Below, piece after piece: positions 29,424 through 40,021 of a stretch of DNA of 47,263 bases. Location of the stretch: the NCBI RefSeq assembly GCF_002009015.1, contig NZ_LZDE01000326.1:1-47263 (forward strand), read 5' to 3'. A program made the position numbers and the translations under genes. Each line of letters begins with the position of its first letter. Positions within the stretch are counted from its first letter, which is position 1. The notes under the pieces were generated by a model. It was not told the DNA's origin. It saw nothing but the letters and a program-made list of their open reading frames with translations, and ran no database searches. This stretch comes from Microbulbifer mangrovi. GTDB taxonomy: Bacteria; Pseudomonadota; Gammaproteobacteria; Pseudomonadales; Cellvibrionaceae.

Positions 29424-31748
29424 TTGAAGGCTGAAAGTGAAACCGAATCTGCGGCTGCGATTCCTGACTCCCTGATTGCGCGCATCGTCCGTGAAGGCGC
29501 GTTGATCGCCCTGTTGGCCGGTGCTTTGCTGGTGGGCATTAGTCTGCTCAGTTACAACCCCGGAGATCCGGGCTGGTCGCATACCGGTAGCGGTGCCGGA
29601 ATCGAAAACGCCATTGGTCCCACGGGGGCCTGGCTTGCCGATGTGTGCCTGTCGTTGCTGGGCTGGATGGCGTACCTATTCCCCGTACTGATCGGTTGGC
29701 GGGCCTATCGAATTCTGCGCGACAAGAACGCGCGCTTCCACGGCCCCCTGTTTGCCCTGCGAGTCGCCGGGCTGTTGGTGTTGCTGGTTTCCGGTGCGGC
29801 GATTGCCACACTGTGTTTTGCTGAGTCTGCCAATCCAATGCCATTTTCCAACGGCGGCATTATTGGCGCGGCGATTTCGGCCTTTATGGAGCTGGGGCTC
29901 GGCTACGTTGGTGCGACAATTCTGTTGCTCGCCACCTTTGCCATCGGTGTCACCGTGTTTACCGGCATGTCCTGGCTGAAGCTGTTCGAGGACATTGGTC
30001 GCAGCGTGCTAGCAGTCTTCGCCTGGATTGGCAGCCGACTGGCGCGTGCGCGTCAGGAGCGGGAAGAGCAACGGGTAGCGCGAGAAGCCGTGGTCGTCCG
30101 CAAGGCTGCAGTAGAAGAGGAGAAGCAGCGCACCGCCAAGCGTTTGCCTCCAAAGATCGCACCCACGGCGCCTCCACCCAAACAAAGCCCGCGGGCCGCG
30201 AAGGAAAAGCAGGGTGAGCTGTTCAAGGGGCCAGTGACTGGAACACTGCCGCCGCTGTCCCTGCTCGATGCACCAGATGCCAATAAGAAAGCCGGCTTCA
30301 GCCGCGAGGCTCTGGAAGCGCTATCGCGGCTTCTCGAATTGAAGCTCAAGGACTTTGGTGTCGTCGCCGAGGTGGTTTCAGTGCTGCCCGGCCCTGTGGT
30401 TACCCGGTTTGAAATTCAGCCCGCACCGGGTGTGAAAGTCAGCCGGATCACCAATCTCGCCAAAGACCTGGCCCGCTCCCTGGCGGTGATCAGTGTGCGG
30501 GTGGTTGAAGTGATCCCGGGCAAATCCGTCGTGGGCATCGAAATCCCGAACGAGAACCGGCAGATGGTGCGCCTATCGGAAGTCCTGGGAGCCGAGGTGT
30601 ACGACAAGTCCAGCTCGGCGCTCACGCTGGCACTCGGGCACGACATCTCCGGCCAGCCGGTGGTTGCCGATCTCGCCAAGATGCCGCACCTGCTGGTGGC
30701 AGGTACCACCGGCTCGGGTAAGTCCGTGGGTATCAACGTGATGCTGCTCAGCCTGCTGTACAAATCCACGCCGGACGAGGTGCGGCTAATCCTGGTGGAC
30801 CCGAAGATGCTCGAGCTCTCGGTCTACGAAGGCATCCCGCATTTGCTGACCCCGGTGATCACCGACATGAACGACGCAGCCAATGGCCTGCGCTGGTGTG
30901 TCGGCGAGATGGAACGCCGTTACAAGTTGATGGCGGCCATGGGTGTGCGGAACCTGGCAGGCTTCAACCGCAAGGTGAAAGACGCCATCGCTGCGGGAGA
31001 GCCGCTGATCGACCCGATTTGGCAGCCGGACCCCATGTCCAGCGTCCCGGAGGCAGAACAGACTGCACCTCACCTGAAGCCGCTTCCGGCGATTGTGGTG
31101 GTGATCGATGAATTTGCCGACATGATGATGATCGTCGGCAAAAAGGTAGAGCAGTTGATTGCGCGTATCGCACAGAAGGCCCGTGCCGCCGGCATCCACT
31201 TGCTGCTTGCTACCCAGCGTCCGTCGGTGGACGTGATAACCGGCCTGATCAAGGCGAACGTACCGACCCGTATGGCGTTCCAGGTTTCCTCGAAAGTCGA
31301 CTCGCGCACCATTTTGGATCAGGGAGGTGCGGAGCAGCTGCTCGGTCACGGCGATATGCTATACCTGCCGCCGGGTACAGCGGTGCCCGTAAGGGTGCAC
31401 GGGGCCTTCGTGGATGACCATGAAGTGCACCAAGTTGTGGCGGACTGGGCCCGTCGCGGCGAGCCTGAATACATAGACGGTATCATTGACGACTCCAATA
31501 ACAGCATTCCAGTGCCCGGGATGACCACAGAGGGTGGAGAGGACGATCCGGAGGCCGATGCACTCTACGACGAGGCGGTGGCATTCGTGACCAAGTCCCG
31601 AAAGGCGTCCATATCGTCGGTGCAGCGCCAGCTGCGTATCGGCTACAATCGCGCCGCGCGCATGATCGAGGCGATGGAGGCGGCCGGTGTGGTTTCACCC
31701 CAGCAGCCCAATGGCAACCGGGAAGTATTGGCACCGCCACCCGCGTGA
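29424..31748 (+). CDS. ftsK: DNA translocase FtsK
   Basis: Division-septum protein that pumps DNA and helps resolve chromosome dimers. 774 residues: four or five membrane helices within the first about 180; a short charged and proline-containing linker (about 210-275), much shorter than in E. coli; a RecA-like motor with Walker [15 protein letters not shown] (about 425-438) and Walker B-like [15 protein letters not shown]; and a C-terminal gamma DNA-reading domain (about 705-765, [23 protein letters not shown]). The start is a TTG with GAGG seven bases upstream. No in-frame ATG or GTG occurs before an upstream stop at 29361. Confidence 0.97.
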   Translation: MKAESETESAAAIPDSLIARIVREGALIALLAGALLVGISLLSYNPGDPGWSHTGSGAGIENAIGPTGAWLADVCLSLLGWMAYLFPVLIGWRAYRILRDKNARFHGPLFALRVAGLLVLLVSGAAIATLCFAESANPMPFSNGGIIGAAISAFMELGLGYVGATILLLATFAIGVTVFTGMSWLKLFEDIGRSVLAVFAWIGSRLARARQEREEQRVAREAVVVRKAAVEEEKQRTAKRLPPKIAPTAPPPKQSPRAAKEKQGELFKGPVTGTLPPLSLLDAPDANKKAGFSREALEALSRLLELKLKDFGVVAEVVSVLPGPVVTRFEIQPAPGVKVSRITNLAKDLARSLAVISVRVVEVIPGKSVVGIEIPNENRQMVRLSEVLGAEVYDKSSSALTLALGHDISGQPVVADLAKMPHLLVAGTTGSGKSVGINVMLLSLLYKSTPDEVRLILVDPKMLELSVYEGIPHLLTPVITDMNDAANGLRWCVGEMERRYKLMAAMGVRNLAGFNRKVKDAIAAGEPLIDPIWQPDPMSSVPEAEQTAPHLKPLPAIVVVIDEFADMMMIVGKKVEQLIARIAQKARAAGIHLLLATQRPSVDVITGLIKANVPTRMAFQVSSKVDSRTILDQGGAEQLLGHGDMLYLPPGTAVPVRVHGAFVDDHEVHQVVADWARRGEPEYIDGIIDDSNNSIPVPGMTTEGGEDDPEADALYDEAVAFVTKSRKASISSVQRQLRIGYNRAARMIEAMEAAGVVSPQQPNGNREVLAPPPA

Positions 31749-31760
31749 TGCGGATAAATC

Positions 31761-31785
31761 GTGACCCGGTTCAGGCCGGGTTCAC
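31761..31785 (+). other. Stem-loop between ftsK and lolA
   Basis: GTGACCCGG-TTCAGG-CCGGGTTCAC folds into a stem of about nine pairs with one bulged T. No T-tract follows, so it is not a classical terminator. It could shape read-through or mRNA processing between ftsK and lolA. Confidence 0.4.
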
Positions 31786-31839
31786 TTGGCGCCGTCTAGG
31801 CTTTAAGGACACTCTCGGAATAGCAGACTGGAAGGCATT

Positions 31840-32469
31840 ATGAGACGCAAACTGAGCATTTTCCTCGCTTCACTGGGCATGAGTTTGGGCCTGGGTATGG
31901 GCGCCGTCGGCGCACAGGCCGATGCCAGTGAAGATCTGAGCCGGCTGTTGCAGCCGCTGGGCTCTATCTCCGGCAATTTCCGCCAGACCCTCAAGGATCA
32001 GAAAGGCAAAACCCTGCAAAAGAGCAGCGGCAATTTCTCCGTGCAGCGCCCGGGTAAACTGCGCTGGCAGACAGGCGAGCCTTTCCCGCAACTGCTGGTG
32101 ACCAACAACAAGAAACTGTGGCTGTACGATCCCGACCTGGAGCAGGTCACCGTGCGCCCGGTGGACAACCGAATGAAAGAAACCCCAGCATTGCTGCTCG
32201 GTGGCAAGGTGGAAGACATTCGCGGGTCATTCAGTGTCGAGAGCAAGAAGGGCGCCTATTACCTGACCCCGAAGCGCGCGTCAGCGCCGTTCAAGTCCAT
32301 GGTAATCCGCTTCGACAACCAGGGCCTGCCGGAGACCATGACCGTGCGGGATGGCATGGGGCAGACCACCGATATCCGATTCAATGGTCTGCAGGCCAAT
32401 CCCCGACTGTCTTCGCACATGTTTAATTTCAAGCCGCCCAAAGGGACCGACGTTATTCGCGATGAGTGA
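31840..32469 (+). CDS. lolA: Outer-membrane lipoprotein carrier protein LolA
   Basis: Periplasmic chaperone that carries lipoproteins from LolCDE to LolB. 209 residues with a signal peptide (about 1-27, ending VGAQA). The mature protein has the family pattern LGSISGNFRQTLKD, RPGKLRWQTGEPFPQLLVTNNKKLWLYDPDLEQVTVRP and a C-terminal FNFKPPKGTDVI. It follows ftsK and overlaps the rarA start by eight bases, the usual ftsK-lolA-rarA order. Confidence 0.95.
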   Translation: MRRKLSIFLASLGMSLGLGMGAVGAQADASEDLSRLLQPLGSISGNFRQTLKDQKGKTLQKSSGNFSVQRPGKLRWQTGEPFPQLLVTNNKKLWLYDPDLEQVTVRPVDNRMKETPALLLGGKVEDIRGSFSVESKKGAYYLTPKRASAPFKSMVIRFDNQGLPETMTVRDGMGQTTDIRFNGLQANPRLSSHMFNFKPPKGTDVIRDE

Positions 32470-33826
32470 TCTGTTTCAATCGCCACCCCGGCATCAGCCT
32501 CTGGCCGCGCGTATGCGGCCGCAAACACTGGCCCACTATGTGGGCCAGTCGCATTTATTGGGGCCGGGTAAACCCCTGCGTGAAGCGGTGGAGCGCGGCC
32601 AGCTGCACTCCATGGTGCTGTGGGGGCCGCCGGGTGTGGGCAAAACCACGTTCGCCCGCCTGCTGGCGGAAGAATGCGATGTGCGTTTTGCCACCCTGTC
32701 TGCGGTGCTGGCCGGGGTAAAGGAAATCCGCCAGGCCGTGGCTGAGGCCGAACAGCACGCGGCACAGTCTGGTCGTGGCACCATCCTGTTTGTGGACGAA
32801 GTGCACCGCTTCAATAAGGCGCAGCAGGACGCCTTTCTTCCCTATGTGGAAGAGGGCACCGTGACGTTTGTGGGTGCCACTACAGAGAACCCATCCTTCG
32901 AGCTCAACAACGCATTACTTTCCCGTTGCCGGGTCTATCTGTTGCGCAGCCTCAGTCAGGATGAGCTCAATGGCCTGCTGCGGCGCGCTCTGGCCGAGGA
33001 TGACGAGCTAAAAGCCCGCAATGTGGAAATGGCGACGGAAGTCCTCGACAAGATCACCTTGAGTGCCGACGGTGACGCCCGCAGTGCACTCAATCTGCTG
33101 GAGATCGCCTGCGATCTGTCGCGGGAAGAGGGCGGACGGCAAGTGATTGATGATGCGGTGCTGGCTGAAGTGCTTACCGCAGATGTGAGGCGTTTCGACA
33201 AGGGCGGGGACTACTTTTACGACCAGATTTCCGCGCTGCACAAATCAGTGCGCGGCTCGGATCCCGACGCCGCGCTCTACTGGTTTGCGCGCATGATCGA
33301 CGGCGGTTGCGACCCGCTGTATGTAGCCCGTCGGGTGGTGCGTATGGCCAGTGAGGATATTGGCAATGCCGATCCGCGTGCGCTGGAGATTGCGCTGAAC
33401 GCATGGGATGTACAGGAGCGCCTGGGCAGCCCGGAAGGGGAGCTCGCCATTGCCCAGGCGGTGGCCTATCTCGCAGTCGCTGCCAAAAGTAACGCGGTCT
33501 ACAGTGCCTACAAACGGGTGCTGGCGGATATCCGGCGGGAGCCCAGTTACGAGGTTCCAGTGCACCTGCGCAATGCGCCGACCAAACTGGCCAAGGAAAT
33601 GGCCCACGGTGCGGAATATCGTTACGCCCACGATGAGCCCGATGGCTTTGCCGCAGGAGAGAATTACTTCCCCGAGGCCATCGCCGATCGTCGCTATTAC
33701 TATCCGGTAAACCGTGGTCTGGAACTCAGGATTGAGGAAAAGCTTGAGCGTCTGCGGGCACTCAATCGGGCTAGCGAGCAGCGGCGCTACGCACCCGCGC
33801 AACACTCCGAAGCAGAAAAGCGCTAA
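32462..33826 (+). CDS. rarA: Replication-associated recombination protein RarA (MgsA, AAA+)
   Basis: Clamp-loader-like AAA+ ATPase acting at stalled replication forks. 454 residues from MSDLFQSPPRHQPLAARMRP. Walker A is VLWGPPGVGKTTFARLLAEE (near residue 55) and Walker B is ILFVDEVHRFNKAQQD, with sensor-1 VGATTENPSFELNNALLSR. The C-terminal tetramerisation part has SVRGSDPDAALYWFARMI and MASEDIGNADPRAL. The ATG lies inside the end of lolA, an eight-base overlap, so translation is probably coupled. Longer in-frame starts inside lolA are rejected. Confidence 0.96.
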   Translation: MSDLFQSPPRHQPLAARMRPQTLAHYVGQSHLLGPGKPLREAVERGQLHSMVLWGPPGVGKTTFARLLAEECDVRFATLSAVLAGVKEIRQAVAEAEQHAAQSGRGTILFVDEVHRFNKAQQDAFLPYVEEGTVTFVGATTENPSFELNNALLSRCRVYLLRSLSQDELNGLLRRALAEDDELKARNVEMATEVLDKITLSADGDARSALNLLEIACDLSREEGGRQVIDDAVLAEVLTADVRRFDKGGDYFYDQISALHKSVRGSDPDAALYWFARMIDGGCDPLYVARRVVRMASEDIGNADPRALEIALNAWDVQERLGSPEGELAIAQAVAYLAVAAKSNAVYSAYKRVLADIRREPSYEVPVHLRNAPTKLAKEMAHGAEYRYAHDEPDGFAAGENYFPEAIADRRYYYPVNRGLELRIEEKLERLRALNRASEQRRYAPAQHSEAEKR

Positions 33827-33873
33827 AATCCTCCCGCAATCGGCAGTTCACCACACCTTTCCGGGAGTTTCCC

Positions 33874-34248
33874 ATGCAATGGATAGCAATCGCACTTGGC
33901 GGCGCCATCGGCGCAATCCTTCGTCACCTGGTCGGCATTTGGGCCTTCCCAGTTTTCGAAAATCGGATTCCGCTCGGCACCTTTATCGTCAACGTGGTTG
34001 GGTCCCTGCTGATCGGTATTGCCTATGTTTTGATCGTGGAGCGGGGCATGCTCGGACATGAGTGGCGCCTGATGATCATGACCGGCCTGTTTGGGGCTCT
34101 CACCACCTTTTCTACCTTCTCGCTGGAAACAGTGATGTTGTGGCACAATGGCCAGCCTTTGACGGCGCTGGCCTATGTTGTGGCCAGCCTCCTGGTGTGC
34201 TTGGCCGCAACCGCAACGGCCATCTCCCTGGGAATGAAATATCTGTAA
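33874..34248 (+). CDS. crcB: Fluoride channel CrcB/FluC
   Basis: 124-residue membrane protein with four helices that exports fluoride as a dual-topology dimer. Diagnostic stretches are GGAIGAILRHLV, PLGTFIVNVVGSLLIGI and MTGLFGALTTFSTFSLE, which includes the conserved asparagine and the phenylalanine box. GGGAG precedes the ATG. The 47-base gap after rarA is too short for a fluoride riboswitch. The place between rarA and serS is common in relatives. Confidence 0.95.
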   Translation: MQWIAIALGGAIGAILRHLVGIWAFPVFENRIPLGTFIVNVVGSLLIGIAYVLIVERGMLGHEWRLMIMTGLFGALTTFSTFSLETVMLWHNGQPLTALAYVVASLLVCLAATATAISLGMKYL

Positions 34249-34263
34249 CGCGGTAATCAATAA

Positions 34264-35544
<1,281 letters not shown>

Positions 35545-35562
35545 GCAGTATGGATTAGAACC

Positions 35563-36942
35563 TTGCGTTACCTGCCTCTCGCTTTTGATTTGAAAAACCG
35601 CCCCTGTCTTATTGTCGGGGGTGGTGCCATCGCCACGCGCAAAGCGCGATTACTCAGCAAAGCGGAGGCGCGACTTATTGTCGTTGCTCCCGATATTACC
35701 GACGAGCTGCGTCAACTGGTTATGGCGAGTGGCGGTGAATATATCGTCGGAACCTATCGCAAGGATCTGCTCGACCACGCCGAAATGATCGTCGCCGCTA
35801 CTGCAGACGGCGATGTCAACGCGCGGGTATCCGAGGATGCCCGCGCTCGTCGCCTGCCAGTCAATGTGGTGGACTCACCGGAACACTGCACCTTTACCTT
35901 TCCCTCCATTGTCGAACGTGGCCCGCTCGCGATCGGCATTTCCAGCGGCGGCTCCGCGCCCGTGCTCACGCGCATGCTGCGTGCCCAGATCGAAACCCTC
36001 CTTTCTCCCGGCCTGGGACTGATTGCAGAGCTGGCTGGACGTATGCGCGACAAGGTCAAGGCCGCACTCCCGGAAGCCCAGAGGAAAGATTTCTGGCACT
36101 GGGTATTCAATGGCCCCATCGTTGGCCAGATTGAGCGCGGCCATAAGGCAGAAGCCGAGCAGGCCCTGCTGGAGGAATTGACTCGCTGGGAACAGAAGCC
36201 TGCGCCGAGTGGCGAGGTGTATCTGGTCGGCGGCGGTCCCGGTGATCCGGACCTGCTGACTTTCCGCGCCCTGCGCCTGATGCAGCAAGCGGATGTAGTG
36301 CTTTACGACAGGCTGGTTTCTACCGAGGTGCTGGAGCTGGTGCGCCGAGACGCCGAACGTATCTATGTTGGCAAGATGAAGCAGTTCCACTCGGTCCCGC
36401 AAGACGATATCAACCAGCTGCTGGTGGATCTGGCGAAAGAGGGCAAGAAGGTACTGCGCTTGAAGGGCGGGGATCCATTTGTATTCGGCCGCGGTGGCGA
36501 GGAAATTGACAAGCTCGCCGAAGCCGGTGTGCCGTTCCAGGTGGTCCCCGGCATTACCGCCGCCATTGGCTGCTCTGCTTATTCCGGTATTCCACTGACC
36601 CACCGGGATCACGCCCAGTCGGTTCGGTTCATCACTGGCCATCTGAAGCAGGGTGATCTGGTTCTGCCCTGGGATGAGTTGATCACCAAAAACCAGACCC
36701 TTGTTTTCTACATGGGCCTGACCGGGCTTCCGACCATTGCTGAAAAGCTGATAGCCAATGGCATGGATGCAGATACGCCTGCGGCGCTGGTAGAGAAGGG
36801 CACCACCCGGGATCAGCGCGTGATTGTCGGCACCATTGCCACGTTGCCCAGGCTGGCCGAGACCCACAAGGTTGAGGCGCCGGCGCTTACCATCATCGGT
36901 GGTGTTGTAACATTGCGTGAAAGCCTGGGCTGGTATCAGTAA
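35563..36942 (+). CDS. cysG: Siroheme synthase CysG (multifunctional)
   Basis: Makes siroheme for sulfite and nitrite reductases. The N-terminal half (about 1-210) is the dehydrogenase/ferrochelatase part with the NAD-binding start [18 protein letters not shown]. The C-terminal half (about 215-459) is the uroporphyrinogen III methyltransferase with [50 protein letters not shown] and [21 protein letters not shown]. 459 residues, full length. The start is a TTG ([14 protein letters not shown] in the protein); the only nearby ATG is followed by a stop. The ribosome site is weak. Confidence 0.96.
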   Translation: MRYLPLAFDLKNRPCLIVGGGAIATRKARLLSKAEARLIVVAPDITDELRQLVMASGGEYIVGTYRKDLLDHAEMIVAATADGDVNARVSEDARARRLPVNVVDSPEHCTFTFPSIVERGPLAIGISSGGSAPVLTRMLRAQIETLLSPGLGLIAELAGRMRDKVKAALPEAQRKDFWHWVFNGPIVGQIERGHKAEAEQALLEELTRWEQKPAPSGEVYLVGGGPGDPDLLTFRALRLMQQADVVLYDRLVSTEVLELVRRDAERIYVGKMKQFHSVPQDDINQLLVDLAKEGKKVLRLKGGDPFVFGRGGEEIDKLAEAGVPFQVVPGITAAIGCSAYSGIPLTHRDHAQSVRFITGHLKQGDLVLPWDELITKNQTLVFYMGLTGLPTIAEKLIANGMDADTPAALVEKGTTRDQRVIVGTIATLPRLAETHKVEAPALTIIGGVVTLRESLGWYQ

Positions 36943-36994
36943 GCGAACGTCTGCCAGGGAATTTTAACGCCCGGCATCCCTGACCCCATACATT

Positions 36995-37030
36995 GGCAAA
37001 CCCCTATCTATACTGAGAGAGGTGTTTGCC
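36995..37030. promoter_or_regulatory. Inverted repeat around a -10 element, upstream of the small membrane protein gene
   Basis: GGCAAACCCC (36995-37004) and GGTGTTTGCC (37021-37030) are inverted copies matching at 9 of 10 positions, 16 bases apart. TATACT at 37009-37014 lies between them as a possible -10, with no clear -35 upstream. Initiation would fall near 37021, inside the right arm, so this could be an operator. Confidence 0.45.
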
Positions 37031-37042
37031 AGTGGTGGTTCT

Positions 37043-37306
37043 ATGTTGTGGATGTTGCTTCGTTTTTATTGCACTCTTCTGGTGCGCAGCTTTCTGCCCC
37101 AGGAAAACGAGATCGCGTTGCCAGATGAAAACGACAGCCATTTGCGTCGATATACCCGCGCCTACCGCATCAAGCGCACCTGGGTGAAAAACCTCTGGAT
37201 CGGTGCATCCCTGCTGATGATCTGCTTTCCCCTGTTGCCATTTGTATTGGGGCTGGGGCTTTTCACATCCTTCCTTTCCTTCGCCATTCTTGACGAAACG
37301 GCCTGA
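37043..37306 (+). CDS. Small membrane protein of unknown function
   Basis: 87 residues from the ATG at 37043; a GTG at 37022 would add seven. I do not recognise it. It begins with a hydrophobic stretch (MLWMLLRFYCTLLV), then a charged middle (PQENEIALPDENDSHLRRYTRAYRIKR). A long hydrophobic region of about 35 residues (NLWIGASLLMICFPLLPFVLGLGLF onward) could cross the membrane once or twice. A GGTGG ribosome site is possible. It stands alone after cysG and converges on the acylase gene with 25 bases between stops, which hold the hairpin GCCCG-CGCA-CGGGC. Confidence 0.65.
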   Translation: MLWMLLRFYCTLLVRSFLPQENEIALPDENDSHLRRYTRAYRIKRTWVKNLWIGASLLMICFPLLPFVLGLGLFTSFLSFAILDETA

Positions 37307-37331
37307 GGTGAGCCCGCGCACGGGCGGTCAC

Positions 37332-39689
37332 TCAATGCAGGGTTAATACGTAAGCCGCGGATTTTTCGGTAAAGCTGGAGGCGTTGCCCTCCACCCAGTC
37401 CCGGTGCCCATTGCCAAAGAAGGGGGATAGGGGATGGGCGCTTTGCCCGGTTGCCATATGGAATATTCCGCGCTCTTCGTGTCCCGGCGCCACGACCATG
37501 CGCTCTGATGCGCCGTTGGTCGAAGACTGGACGCGTGGCATATGGGAGTCCCCGGGTAGTGAATCAGCGGGCATTGCGGTGAACCAGTTGACGGCGCCTA
37601 ACGCGCGTCCCAGCGGATGCCGGATCTTGGCAGAGTTCTGAACTCCCCATGTCTGTTCCGCCAGCGGCAGCCCGTCTTTCGCCATATCTTCCAGTACCAG
37701 ATCCAGGGCGGCGAACTTGAGCGCCTGCCAGGATTCAAATTCAGGATTTAGCAGGTGTTCTGGTTCTGCCGACAGCATTGCCCACGCCGGATACTCCACC
37801 TGGCGATTCACGCGCCCGAACTTGAAATCCGGTGCGTGGCGCTGCATGAACGTCAGCACCGGTGCGGTAGAAAGGTCGATAAAGCGCAAGCGGAAGTTGC
37901 GCACGATGCGGTAACCCACAGAGTCGGCGCTGGCGCGACCGCCCCAGTTTTCTACTTGTTGACGTACCTCCTGATACTCGTCGACGCCCTCAAGTAATTC
38001 GCTCAGCTGCTTTTGCCAGCGTTCGAGGAATACCGCGCGATCATCCAGTTGGATGTCGAGCAGATCCTGTTCGGTAAAATGTTCCCGGGCAAACAGGTCA
38101 TCGCGAATTTGCTGCTGGCGCGCACCTAGCGCGTAGCCGCCATCGCCCATTACATGCAGGTATTCCCCGTCCATGGTGCGCGCATTCGCAGTCCAGATGC
38201 GGTGAGACGGCGGGTTGTAAACCTGCGGCTGCTCTTGCAGAGAAAGATAACCATCCCAGTACGCGGTACCGTCCGCCCAGCTCACCGAGCGACTACCATC
38301 CAGCCCAACACGGCGGGGGATTGGGCCTGCCACGGTCCAACCGATATTGCCTTCGCTGTCACCCAGTACCAGATTCTGATGGGGAATGCCGAGCTCTGGG
38401 GCGAGATCCATCGCGTCTCGGGTGCTTGCTGCGGTTTCCAACTTCAGCAGGTTCAGATTTGCACCGCGCACATCGTGGGCCACCCAGCGATAGGCGAGGG
38501 GTCTTTCATTGTGGTCTTTGCCAACAACCGGGCCCCAGATGGTTTTGCGCACTTCCAGCGTAGCCGCCGGCTTGCCACTGATGGCGATCTTCTCTTGGTC
38601 GATTTCGAAATCTTTCCAGCCATCGGGCGTGCGGTACTGGTTTCCATTCTCCGAGAGCTCGAGGGGAATCAGGTCGCCCCAGTCTGCAGTGGTATTGGTG
38701 AAACCCCACGCAACTTTGCTGTTGCTGCCGGCGACGATGATTGGGCCGCCCGGCAGGGAAGCACCGCGCATTTCAAAATCGGTTCCCGGTACGTTCCAGC
38801 CCGCACGGAACCAGATATTGGGGACCGTGATCTTCAGGTGCATATCGTCAGCGACAATGGCCGCGCCGTGTTCGGTCAGGGCGCCGCCTACGACCCAGTT
38901 GTTACTACCGAAGATCATGTCTTCGCTTTCCATTTTCTGTTTTGCGATGGGCGCGCCGTCTTCGACGAGCGCGGCAATATCCGTTTGCGGCAGAGACAGG
39001 GGAGCGCGGGCATCGCCGATCAAGGGTGCATCCCAGATACCGCCTTTGGGGACGAAGAAAGCATACAGATCACCAGGCAGCAATTCAGCCAGCGCATTGT
39101 CGCGACGCTCAAAGTTACCGGTGTGGCTCTGCAGGGTCATATACATGCTGAAAATGGTGAGCAGGCTGTCTGCTGGCACCCATTCGCGGGGCTGCTGCCG
39201 GAGCAGTGCGTACTCCCATGGAGTTGCCCCCAGCTGCGACAGACCGAAGTTAACGCCGTCCGCATACTTTTGCAGAACATTGCGGTCCTGCACGGGCATG
39301 GCGGCGATATTCCGCTCTGCACGAGCGCGGAACTGATGTACTCGCACTTCCTGGTCGTGATCGAGAGCCGCTTCGCCGACCAGCTCTGAAAGCTCACCTG
39401 CGGAATTGCGGCGCAGCAGGTCCATCTGGAAGAAGCGCTCTTGCGCATGCAGGAAACCCAGGGCGAAGGCGGAGTCACTGCGGGACTCGGCAGTGATGAA
39501 GGGGATACCCTGGGCGTCGCGCTCGATGGTAACCGGGCTGTCCAGCTGGCCGGTGGTGAGGTCGCCGTCCAGCAACGGCAGGCTTTGGCGTAACCACAAC
39601 CAGGCGGCCAGGCCAACCAGTAATAAGAGGACAGATAGGGCAAGCAGGCCGTGCAGCGCGCGTCGCGGCCAGGGAGTGGGAGCCATCAT
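37332..39689 (-). CDS. Penicillin-acylase-family Ntn hydrolase, membrane-anchored
   Basis: 785 residues. An N-terminal hydrophobic segment (about 12-35) with arginines before it suggests an inner-membrane anchor or uncleaved signal, with the enzyme in the periplasm. The alpha-subunit region has PVTIERDAQGIPFITAES and FALGFLHAQERFFQMDLLRR. The autocatalytic cleavage site is FGSNNWVV with nucleophile Ser262, followed by DDMHLKITVPNIWFRAGW. Family members cleave amides such as penicillins or acyl-homoserine lactones; the substrate here is not readable. The ATG at 39689 follows GAGAGA; 26 upstream in-frame codons from a TTG are less likely. Divergent from a TonB-dependent receptor. Confidence 0.92.
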   Translation of the reverse strand: MMAPTPWPRRALHGLLALSVLLLLVGLAAWLWLRQSLPLLDGDLTTGQLDSPVTIERDAQGIPFITAESRSDSAFALGFLHAQERFFQMDLLRRNSAGELSELVGEAALDHDQEVRVHQFRARAERNIAAMPVQDRNVLQKYADGVNFGLSQLGATPWEYALLRQQPREWVPADSLLTIFSMYMTLQSHTGNFERRDNALAELLPGDLYAFFVPKGGIWDAPLIGDARAPLSLPQTDIAALVEDGAPIAKQKMESEDMIFGSNNWVVGGALTEHGAAIVADDMHLKITVPNIWFRAGWNVPGTDFEMRGASLPGGPIIVAGSNSKVAWGFTNTTADWGDLIPLELSENGNQYRTPDGWKDFEIDQEKIAISGKPAATLEVRKTIWGPVVGKDHNERPLAYRWVAHDVRGANLNLLKLETAASTRDAMDLAPELGIPHQNLVLGDSEGNIGWTVAGPIPRRVGLDGSRSVSWADGTAYWDGYLSLQEQPQVYNPPSHRIWTANARTMDGEYLHVMGDGGYALGARQQQIRDDLFAREHFTEQDLLDIQLDDRAVFLERWQKQLSELLEGVDEYQEVRQQVENWGGRASADSVGYRIVRNFRLRFIDLSTAPVLTFMQRHAPDFKFGRVNRQVEYPAWAMLSAEPEHLLNPEFESWQALKFAALDLVLEDMAKDGLPLAEQTWGVQNSAKIRHPLGRALGAVNWFTAMPADSLPGDSHMPRVQSSTNGASERMVVAPGHEERGIFHMATGQSAHPLSPFFGNGHRDWVEGNASSFTEKSAAYVLTLH

Positions 39690-40021
39690 CACAGGTTCTC
39701 TCGCTGTAAATTCAGAGTCGTTATTTTGGGACCCGCCGTGGTCATTTGATACAGCGGGTGTTGGCAAGTCTAACAGTCTTAATTGGAACTTTAATGGTTA
39801 CCAGCAGACTTATTTCGGTCACAAACCCATAGTTTATGTTGAGAATAATGCCAAAATGGCGCAATACGTCACATTATCTTGCGCCGAAACTGACCAGTCA
39901 CGGTAAAAAGGTCATAACAAGCTTTTCTTGGGACAGCTGTACCCTTAAGATGGCCGAACTTGACTATCAATAAAGATAACTTTCCATCACGCTTTTCATA
40001 TAACTAAAACGCGAGGACGCG
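39690..40021. promoter_or_regulatory. Acylase/TonB-receptor divergent spacer
   Basis: 332 bases without a gene. For the acylase (minus strand), TTGGCA (39854-39849) and TATGGG (39831-39826) are 17 bases apart, a fair sigma-70 match. An inverted repeat GGCGCAA/TTGCGCC (39858-39885, 14-base centre) lies immediately upstream of that -35. A smaller dyad GCCA-AAA-TGGC (39850-39860) overlaps it. For the receptor, only the GAGGA ribosome site next to 40022 is clear. Confidence 0.5.

Noticed and set aside
33827-33873. Fluoride riboswitch upstream of crcB
   Set aside because: The gap is only 47 bases and holds no pseudoknot-forming sequence that I could see.
38154-39389. Plus-strand open frame of 411 codons opposite the acylase gene
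   Set aside because: Antisense shadow; the opposite strand has the full Ntn hydrolase motif set.
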